Assembly: GCA_021613335.1 (NCBI GenBank)
Contig: JAJTWR010000392.1
Span: forward strand, 729,397-793,396
Length of the DNA: 64,000 bases
Source of the DNA: Whitmania pigra
Lineage: Eukaryota; Annelida; Clitellata; Hirudinida; Haemopidae
Direction: 5' to 3'
In this document: positions 13,987-24,600 of the stretch, piece by piece
Layout of the letters: the number at the start of each line of letters is the position of its first letter
Position numbering within the stretch: position 1 is the stretch's first letter
The notes under the pieces: generated by a model
Databases searched by the model: none
The model's input: the letters and a program-made list of their open reading frames with translations, nothing else
What the model was told of the DNA's origin: nothing
Position numbers and translations under genes: made by a program

Positions 13987-15218
13987 TATGAGAATTCCCT
14001 TCAATTTATTTTTAAAGTATCACTTCTAAACATCTGATGAAACCCTAAAATATTGTAAAATGTTTTGACTCTGCAGAAACAAATGGTCTCTGCAAATGTG
14101 TTAGCACATTTCAACAATAGATCCAATAATCTTGTGCTCGGATCTAAATCAAATTTATTAAAAACCATTCAGTTGCTAAATTATATGTACAAACAATGAA
14201 ATAATAAAATAGGCATACAATAACACGAAAAGAGGAATAAGTTAAAAACAACAAACCAACCGCCAAAAAATCAAAACATCCAAAGTTAGAAAATCCAAAG
14301 CAAATGCACAAATATCGCTCGACCGGCTATTAAAACTCACCTTTACCTTTTACAATAAATTATTAGAATTTAAAAAATTTATAATTCAAAATTTTCATTA
14401 ACTGTACCCGCTATATGGTATGTAGAGGCATGAAGAGGTTCTTTGATACCCGAGGCCAACCCCTTGATTGGGGCTCCTAAATTGTTCTTTCTCTAATTTA
14501 TTAACCCTTCCCTCTTTGTATATTCTTTGTAGACTTTGTATTTTATGCTTAGAAAGTTACAACTATTTCCAATCATAATATAGACGGTGTGGAAAACATG
14601 ACATAACAACTTAATTCAAATTAAATGTATAAATTATTAAACAGTATAATATGTCAGCACTCTGTCTCAACGGTCAGCCACATACCCACATGTATTAAGT
14701 TCCAATCCCTAAATTGGATATTCAGTCAGAAAACGATTGAAGTAATTCACTTTTTACATCCCTTGTGATGAATTATTGTTCAATACTGATTAAGGCAAGA
14801 TAGTCAGTCGTTCTTTGCTATCGGCTATAAGCATTCAGCAATTCTCGTGTTATAAACTAAACATATATCTCTTAATCGTGATCTTTCTGGAAGTGAGAGC
14901 TTCAATTTTTTTCAGTGTTTAAAAAAACACAAACCATGGGCCATTAAAAACCCTCTAATCTTTTCCTCTACTTAAGAACTTATTAGTATTTTATTTCATT
15001 CTGTTTAGCATTAGGTATTTCGTTAGCAGACTACTTAATTTATTTAAATTTTATTAAGTTAGGCCCCATGGAATTCTTTGTAAACAGCGGTTCTTAATAC
15101 CATCAACTTTTAAAGCAAAAAACCGAACAGAGAAATAAAAATAAAATGCACAACATCAACATAAAATGGAATTGTACAGATTTATTTCTTGTAAAAATAA
15201 TTAAAATTGCGATAAAGT
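13987..15218. other. Intergenic region between SKA1 and the WSC receptor gene
   Basis: AT-rich; I see no gene. It should contain the SKA1 promoter and the 3' UTR of the minus-strand receptor gene. The second 41-bp repeat copy is at 14774-14814. Confidence 0.45.
14774..14814 (+). repeat. 41-bp direct repeat, copy 2
   Basis: Second copy of the 13690-13730 sequence, about 1.08 kb away in the same orientation, with one mismatch. The flanks do not match, so this is a short isolated duplication or the end of an unrecognised element. Confidence 0.8.
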
Positions 15219-18200
15219 TTAGATGCTGAGAGGATTTTGATGTGAGGAAGATTTTCTGCTCTGAGACGAGGCTGTTGTTGACGACATCATAGATGTTTTA
15301 GGATTTGCAGCAAAATACCTAGAGAAAATAATTAGTGTGATTATTAGAGTTAATAAAACGATCAATTCTATTTACTAATTTAATCTTGATAAAATTTTAT
15401 TTGGTATTGGCGCTAATAAACTTCTGCATCACCACTGATAAAACTAAAGTTAAATTGTTTTTTTAAATTACATTTTTCGATTTATCTGTTTAATTAAATG
15501 TATTCATTAACATTAATATCATTGTTTTAGGAATGTTACTATATTCGATATGATATTTTTATCGTTATTTCATAGTTATTGTTGTTGCTATCACTAACCA
15601 ATAGTTTAGTCCCAAAACCAAAAGTATCATGGCCAGAAATATGCCAAGAAATAACGTTTCAAAATCTATTCTCTTCTCTTTAGATGCTAATAGATGGTGA
15701 TTATTATGTTTGTAATTATTTGATATTATGTTAAATATTATACTTAAACAAAATATTAATGGATTTACACAGAGATTTGCTGCTGTGGACCAGCCCTGGT
15801 TTTATCCAGACTCTACCATACCTTAATCTAACACTGATGGGGATGTCATCGACACGACTACCACCACCACCGCACTATCATTACCTTCACCATCATCATT
15901 TCAGCGTCATCATTATCATCATCATCACCACTGCAATCACTATTATCATTATTGTAACGGTTAATTAACATCATCATCATCAAAATCACCTAAGCAAGAG
16001 TCACCACTTGCACTCCAATGGTATCCATCTATGCATTCGCATTCCGTTGCATTCCTGTTGATCAGACACCTGGAGTTGGAAATGTTTTGGCACGGATTTT
16101 CAATCATACACTCGTCTGCGTTCATCACTATGGAAACGAAACATTGTTGTTTTGTAACTATTATTTTATAATTCTAAAATTAGTAGAATTAAATAAATAA
16201 CATGAAATAAATAAAATAATCAAGTGGAAAACGAAAATAATATCGCGGCCGCTAGTATTATTGCTATCAGCTTTTTTAAAATTATAAGTGTAGTAATATA
16301 AGTTGTTGTTATTATTATTGTTGCTATACAGGTGCAATTGCATGCACTTTGACAGTGTATTTATTTACAGCTATTTAAACCACAGAATGTGATTAAGTAC
16401 TAATTCAATCAATTTATTAAACAATAAAAGATCAGGTTATTAATAATTAACAAAATAATTAAAATTCTTGCCCCTTTCAATGCAGTGTCCCCCCAAAAAT
16501 CCAGGCCGACAGCCTCTTTGGCAGATTCCGTGCTCATCTTCATCATCGCCCAAACAATTCAACAAATTTGAACATTTTAGTGTGTAACTGTCACCTATTA
16601 GACACGCTGTAATTATAATGCGACGGTCCGTTACTAATTAAAGATATTACACAATAAACATTTAATTGATTATTATTAATTATAATAATAAATTTTTAAA
16701 AATGGTTTTTTGGTGATTCATAAGAATGTATGTAAAGCTAATATACTATTTTTCCAAATAATATATATTGTGATGACGGTAAATATTTTAAACATGTCAT
16801 GTCAATAAGTCGTTAAGTAGTAAATACTGTTATGTAATTATTATTTTTTTAACTATTAACTTCATTAAAAATATAATTACTTTTATAATATTTTAAACCA
16901 ATTATCACTTAACGTGGTTATTATACTAACTTATTATTTGTTTTAATAAGTTTTACGCCACGTTTGTTACAATTTCTTTTATAACATTTTAAACTAATAA
17001 CTTCATTAAGTAATAATAACTTTTATGTTTCTCGTATTTGTTATAATTTTTTTTATTACATTTTAAACTACAGTGAAACCCACTTATCTCAATCTCGGTT
17101 ACCTCGCCAACCCTATTAAGCCCACATTTTTTAAGTGGAACCGCCAAATTCCTTCATTATCTCGAGCACAATAGAGGGCCGAATTCACCACTTTACATCT
17201 TGATTGCCTTGACTAATCGTACACTTTGGACTTTGTCGTAGCATTTTCTCATCGGTTATATCGAGTCGTTTACGTCGCCGAAACAGATTTACCCTTACTG
17301 ATTTTGTCTGAGCAGTAATACGCTGCAACTATTCTGTTTTTTTTCTGTTTTGTTTTTTCATTCTAAAAATGTTTGGAGGTATTAAAAGAAACCTTGACAA
17401 TCAGTCAATAGAGAGAAATGTAGGAAAAAATAATTATAAAGGTTTGTATCGAGAATCGGCGGTGGTTTATATTGCGAATTGGTAAATCTCTGCTGTTAGT
17501 TGGTTCATACATGCATTTTGTTGTTAGCAAACATGTATGTACATCAATATCAATTATCAATTGCTGTTGTGTAAAAAATCCTAAAACACGTGAGTGTGCA
17601 CCCTCACTTATTAACTCCCATTACGTACATAAAGAAATTGCAAACACACGTTAATATAATGTCACCATGTTGATTTTCGGTTATCTCGATTATCGGTCAT
17701 TTCGACGCTTTTTGACATACCCCTAGGCCGGCGACATAACCGGGTTTGGCTATAATAACTTCATTAAGTAATAATAACTTTCATGTCATCATTGTTAGAA
17801 TTTCTTTTATAACATTTTAAACCAATAACTTCATTAAGTTGTAATTACTTCCGTAAATTATGGCACAGTTGTCGCTTCCGCACTTTTGCAGTGCGTTTCC
17901 TGTGCATTCGTCGAAGCATTGGCAGTCGTTTGTGGCCTTTTCACTCCCGTTGTCGCATTTGCAAAGATTTCCACCCTTTTGTGAAATTATTTATTGTCAA
18001 ATTTATTATTATTATTTATTTATTGTCGCTGAAATTTTTAATTAATCATCATCTTAAATTATATTATATTATGTTACGTTACGTTACGTTCTGTTATGCT
18101 ATTATATTATATTACATTACATTACATTACACTACACTACACTACACTACACTACACTACACTATAAATATCCTGTCGACTGCGTCAGTGGTTCGGTGGT

Positions 18201-21200
18201 TGGGCGTGCAGGTTAGCCGAATGGGTTACGTACCTGCATACGGCGGTAATGGCAACAGTCGTAATGTGTCGTGTTCGAAACCCAGCCTGCACTGCCGCCA
18301 GGGCCCTTGGGAAGGAGCGCTATATAAATGGTTACAAATGCTTATGGCGCTATATAAATGAAGTTACAATTACACTACACTACACTACACTACGTCACGT
18401 CACATCACATCACATCATATTACATTACATTACATTATATTATATTGCATTACATCACATTATATGATATTATATTATATTGCATTACATCACATTATAT
18501 GATATTATATTATATTGCATTACATCACATTATATGATATTATAATGTTTTGTATCGTATCGTACATAACTTATATCGGATATAACAATATCGTATATAT
18601 TTAACTTTTCTTAATTGAATTTTAAATCTAATTTTCAAACTAGCATTCGTTTCATTTACCACAATAACAATCCTGGTACTCCTTTCGCAAAGCTTAAGAC
18701 ACTTGCTGACTGACATGTCATCTTTGAAGTCAAAATCTTCATCAGTCGTTGCCTTGCAACCGATGAAGTAGGGCATCTGAACCTTCACTGGACAATATTA
18801 TTGTTGCAATTACATAATTATTATCGATATTTGTTAATAATAATTTATAATAATAATAATAATAAGAATAATAATAATAATAACAATAACAATAACAATA
18901 ACAATAACAATAACAATAACAATAACAATAACAATAACAATAACAATAACAATAACAATAACAAGAACAATAACAATAACAATAACAATAACAATAACAA
19001 TAACAATAACAATAACAATAACAATAACAAAACAATAACAATAACAATAACAATAACAATAACAATAACAATAACAATAACAATAACAAAACAATAACAA
19101 TAACATAACAATAACAATAACAATAACAATAACAATAACAATAACAATAACAATAACAATAACAATAACAATAACAATAACAATAACAATACAATAACAA
19201 TAACAATACAATAACAATAACAATAACAATAACAATAACAATAACAATACAATAACAATAACAATAACAATAACAATAACAATAACAATAACAATAACAA
19301 TAACAATAACAATAACATAACAATAACAATAACAATAACAATAACAATAACAATAACAATAACAATAACAACAATATAATAATAATAATAATAACAGCAT
19401 CCCCCACTCATTGATTAAGCAAATACTGAAAACATTCAAAGTTAACGAAGTTATCAGAGATTTCATTGAGTGCTCAATGCTTAAATGGAAAACTACAATG
19501 ATGCTAACGAGTGGAGATGGACGCATAAAAACTGGAATCATCCTTATCAAACGAGGAATATTTCAAGGAGACTCTTTGTCACCCTTACTATTCTGCATGG
19601 CATTGATACCATTATCCAATGCTCTGAGGAAAAATGGTAAAGGTTATATAATTCACGAACAGGAGTTAAGCCATTTGCTGTATATGGACGATTTGAAGTT
19701 ATTTGCTACAAATGAAGAACATATGAAAACAAATTTGAGAATTGTTGAAAAATTTAGCAAAGATATTCAAATGGAATTCGGATTAGAAAAATGCGCTACA
19801 GTCGCGATAAAGAAAGGAAAGATCATTCAAGGAAAAAATATTCAGCTTAAAGATTCTCTCCAAATTAGATCACTAGATGCAGATGAACTTTACAAATATC
19901 TTGGCATGGAAGAGAAAGGTGGTGGAAACAACAAAGTCATGAAAGAAATTGTAAAAAAAGAATATTACCGACGAATAAGGAAAATATTGGCAACCGAACT
20001 CAACGCAAGGAACAAAATCATGGCCATTAACAGTTTGGCAGTGCCAGTTCTCACTTACGGCTTCGGAATAATCGAATGGTTAAAATCAGAAATAGATAAA
20101 ATTGACAGAAGACAAGAAAGATTTTAACAATAAATGGAATGCACCACCCGAGAGGTGATGTGCAGAGGTTGTACATTAAAAGAAAGAATGGTGGTAGAGG
20201 GTTACTTGAGATTTGGTCAGTATATCAACAGGCTATATTGGGTCTGTCAGAATATATCGAATCACAAAACAGTGGGTTAATCCAAATAGTAAAACTGAAC
20301 GACAGTCTCAAGAAAAAATACTCAATCTTGAAAGAATCAAGCAAAATTCAAAATAAATACGCGCTGAAGAAGAACGTTGGAATGAAAATGACCGATGAAT
20401 TAACAAAAAGGATGCAAGTAGAAAAGTTGGAAGAAATAAAAAGAAAACCCCTGCACGGACAGTTTCTGAGGAATGTGGAAAAGATAGGAATTAGTAAAGA
20501 ACTGACAGTTTCATGGCTCAACCGTAGTGGATTGAAAGGGGAGACTGAGAGTTTAATCATAGCGGCGCAGGATCAGGCCTTGAAAACAAGATATTACCAA
20601 AAACACATATTGAAGCAAGATGTGAGCAGCTTGTGCAGATTGTGCCACAGAGCAGAGGAACACATAGGACACGTAATTGCAGGATGCCAGATGCTTGCTC
20701 CAACAGAATATACTGAAAGACACAATAAAGTTGCTGCGTACATCCATTGGAAAATATGTAAAAGTTTCGATGTCCCAGTAGTTGAGAAATATTATTTACA
20801 TAAGCCTGATCCTGTGGTGAGTATCGATGACGTCACTCTTATGTGGGACCAAGGTGTACTAACGGACAGAACAGTACTTGCTAACAGACCGGACATCATA
20901 TTTTTGGATAGAAAGGAAAATTGTTGCCTGTTGATTGAAATTTCCATACCTGACGACCAAAATGTTATAAAAAAATTAAATGAAAAAATTCTTAAATATA
21001 AAGATTTACAAATTGAAGTCAGTAGAATGTGGAAAGTTGAAGTCAAAACAATACCAGTCATCGTGGGAGCATTAGGAACAATTCCAGAAAACTACAGGAA
21101 AGAGCTGGAGCAGATCCCAGGAAGGCCGAACCAATATGAAATACAAAAGATTGCATTGAATGGAACTGCCCATATACTCAGAAAGATTCTGGGATGACAT

Positions 21201-21446
21201 TTCAGTTAAACAAGAACGACAGAATTTTTGTTTTGTTTTGTTTCGACTTTATTTTTAGGATTTAAGATGACATGCATGCTAGTTTTGTTGCCTGTGGACT
21301 CTTGTTGAGACCTGGCGTCATTGACTTTCCGACCGTTGCGGTTGTGTTGAATTAATAATAATAATAATAATAAGAATAATAATAATAATAATAATAATAT
21401 AATAATAATATAATAATAATAATAATAATAATAATAAGAATAATAC

Positions 21447-21496
<50 letters not shown>

Positions 21497-21499
21497 TAC

Positions 21500-21563
<64 letters not shown>

Positions 21564-21617
21564 CATAATAATAATAATAATACTACTAATAATAATAATA
21601 ATAATATCAATAATAAT

Positions 21618-21666
<49 letters not shown>

Positions 21667-24600
21667 TAATAATAATAATAATAATATAATAATACTAATA
21701 ATAATATAATAATATAATAAAATAATAACAACAATAATAATAATAATAATAATAACAAACAGTGCTTATTAGCAGTCCCGTCTTTTAAAAGAAAGCTGAC
21801 CATAATACACGGAGTATTTGCCAACACCGCCGCACATCTCGTGTTTTACTCCGCAAAATTTGTCACATTCCTTGGTGGGGATTTCCGTCTCTGCCATGTA
21901 GTCCGTGCTACAGTGGCACTGTGACATCCCTGATGCATTCTTTGAGAATTATAACATCATTACAGCAATAAAATATTACTTATTATTTAATTGCATTGTT
22001 TTTATTATTATTATTTTTGTTGTTATTATAGATATAATAAATTGGTAATATTAATAATAATAATATCTTTTAATATGGCTTTTGTGTAATTATAAAAAAA
22101 AACAATTACCAAGGGGATTATAGTTAGTCAGCCGTAATTAAACTAGCTTATTATTTTTGCTAATAATTTCAATTCAATAGTAGTTTTAATAATAAATATA
22201 ATTATATATTAATTGTATTATTAATAAATCTATTTAAATATGAGTCATATTAATAATAATTCTTAGTAACAAGGCAAAGGAATTATACCACACTGAGGGC
22301 TGCAACTGCGAAACCTCTGGCACTGCAACGACCAAAACAATCTGACATATCCTTCAGGTCATCAGGAGATTCAAGGCTGAGAAAATTTTCGAAGCAGCCA
22401 CGGTGGACCACAGTTACATTGCCGTGCTTGTCTGAACCTTAGGCGGAAGTTTATGGTTTACGATGGTTTGGTATGAGCAAGTGATGTCAGTAAAAGCAAT
22501 AGTAATGATTTATAATTGAAACATTTTATTCAGCCCTCAAACACTTGCTAAAACCATCATCAGAAAACATCACCGTAATATTTAAAGTCCTCAAACGGGT
22601 CAGGGATCAGCCAAGGACCATAATATGAATATTTTGAATTCGAATAGAAAGATTAAAATGTTTAAATGAATTTTATAAATATTGTCATGGAATATTGAAA
22701 GTGTTTTTGTGCATCATCTTCTACACTTTCTTCCGTGTTTCTCCAGGCACTATGGTTGAAAAATGTCCAGATCTTATATTTCTCTGGTAACATCGTAATG
22801 GATAATCACATAAGAAGTCTTCTTGTGACATCATGTGCTTTCCAAAAGTCCCAGGACTTCAAAGACACCACGCATCTCCAATTCAATGTGAGAGCTGTCA
22901 TCAACCCTTTCTGTCTCTTCGCATTGGCAATCGGGTTGTTTTGTTACATCCATCTATGAATATCTATGAATATCCTATGAAGGTTTTTTGTTTTTTTGTT
23001 CACCTTTAATTCATGTCATCGGTCTAGTGCCATTGTGTCTTTGATAACCGCCCCATCGCAAACGATGTATTCTGACTTACTCCTAGCGCAAAGATCTGGA
23101 ATTCTCATTCCTGGTACCTTTGGAATTCTGGGTTCCAATTTCGTTATGTACCCTTTTTCCTTAGACCTGTTCTCAAGAATTTTTACTACTTCTGGTTGGC
23201 ATCCTATCAACACCATCAACCAGTTATTCGCTAGGAGCAACGGCATTTATAAAGGACCTTAGGCCGTATCCATCTACATTTTGTTACAGTTGATCCGCAG
23301 CAATCAAGCGTCGGAGATTTGATGATTTCGCAATCCCTTTGCTCGGCTGAGGTTTCCTGAATCTTCTCACTTCGCTCATAACAGTTGTGTTATGTTGAAA
23401 CAACTCCATGAGGAATCCGTCTTCGTTTTGTTTGTTGTACGACTTTAGTCATTCTTTGGATCCGGAGATCCGGAATCCAACTTTTTAGCTGAAGAACCTC
23501 CAGACCCCCAAACCTGACAGGAGCATGTAAGAACGCATTCACTGTGTCTTTCGGCAATCCTAGCTATCTTCTCACTGCATCTCTGATTGCAACGTCAGCC
23601 GCTTTAAAAGCCTTAAGAGCAATTTTGTCGAAGGTCAGTCCGTGAACAAGACTTGGCGATAGATGCTTCTTCAGAATGAACAATCTCTGACAAGGCTTGA
23701 GTGGAGCACGCGAAATAGATTGGAGACCATTTTGAATTATTTCGCCAAACAAAGAATATTTCATACGTGGTCCTATTTCAACACCAAGATATTGGTAGGT
23801 GTCTGAGATGCTGAGACCCTTGATTTCCTTCCTCTTCAGTTTCAAATAAGGTGCTGGATTAACTGTCCACTGCTTGCGTTTGCTGATAATTTCGGTTCCC
23901 ATAGAGGCACATTTTCCTGGATTCATGATGAGACCGACTTTAGCCATTTCCGTCTCAAGTTGTCTCAGCATCATTTCCATTCCAATGTCGGTTGAGAACA
24001 ATAGAAGGATATCATCTGCGAAGGCAAAGCAATTGCACTTCTCCTGCGACCCGGGTCCTGAAGTGACGCCGATAGAACATTCGATGTTCTCGTTAACATG
24101 TCAACGACCGCGTCGAAAAGCATAGGAGACATTGGGTCTCCCTGCCTGACTCCTCTACCAACCGGAATTGCCTCGCTGAGTCCGTTCTCCATTTTCATGT
24201 AAACATTGCAGTTGCTGTACAAACTCGTCAGGTATTTTGGTCAGCATTTAAAACGGCCGAACGGCTATCAGGATGGAATGACGGCTCACTGAATCAAAAG
24301 CCTTTGCTACGTCTACAAAGGTGATGTACTACTACTACCAATAATAATAATAAACAAAAAAAATAACAACAATAAAGTCTTAGAACGTAATATCTGAGAA
24401 TATCCATTACCAGTGTTGTAAAAATTACCTCATTTCGGTAACTAGTTACAAGTAAAAGTAATACCTCAAAAAGCTACTTAAGTATAAGTAAGAGTATTGT
24501 CTCTTAAATTTACTCAAGTAAAAGTTAAAAGTTACAGCGTCTAAAAGTTACTTTTAAGTAAAAATTACAAGTAACTTTGATGCCGCCATTATTGTGATCA

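Noticed and set aside
18187..18290. tRNA gene
   Set aside because: The B box is good, but the A box is weak, the spacing is too long and no cloverleaf forms; better explained as a SINE head.
18742..19550. Minus-strand frames of Leu, Tyr-Cys and Ile-Val repeats up to 238 codons
   Set aside because: Products of the CAATAA/TAA microsatellites.
20348..21061. Minus-strand frames opposite the LINE endonuclease ORF
   Set aside because: Antisense shadows of a clearly homologous plus-strand ORF.
21318..21827. 169-codon Leu/Ile/Tyr-rich minus-strand frame
   Set aside because: Translation of the AAT repeat; the only real coding part nearby is the WSC exon at 21801-21918, in another frame.
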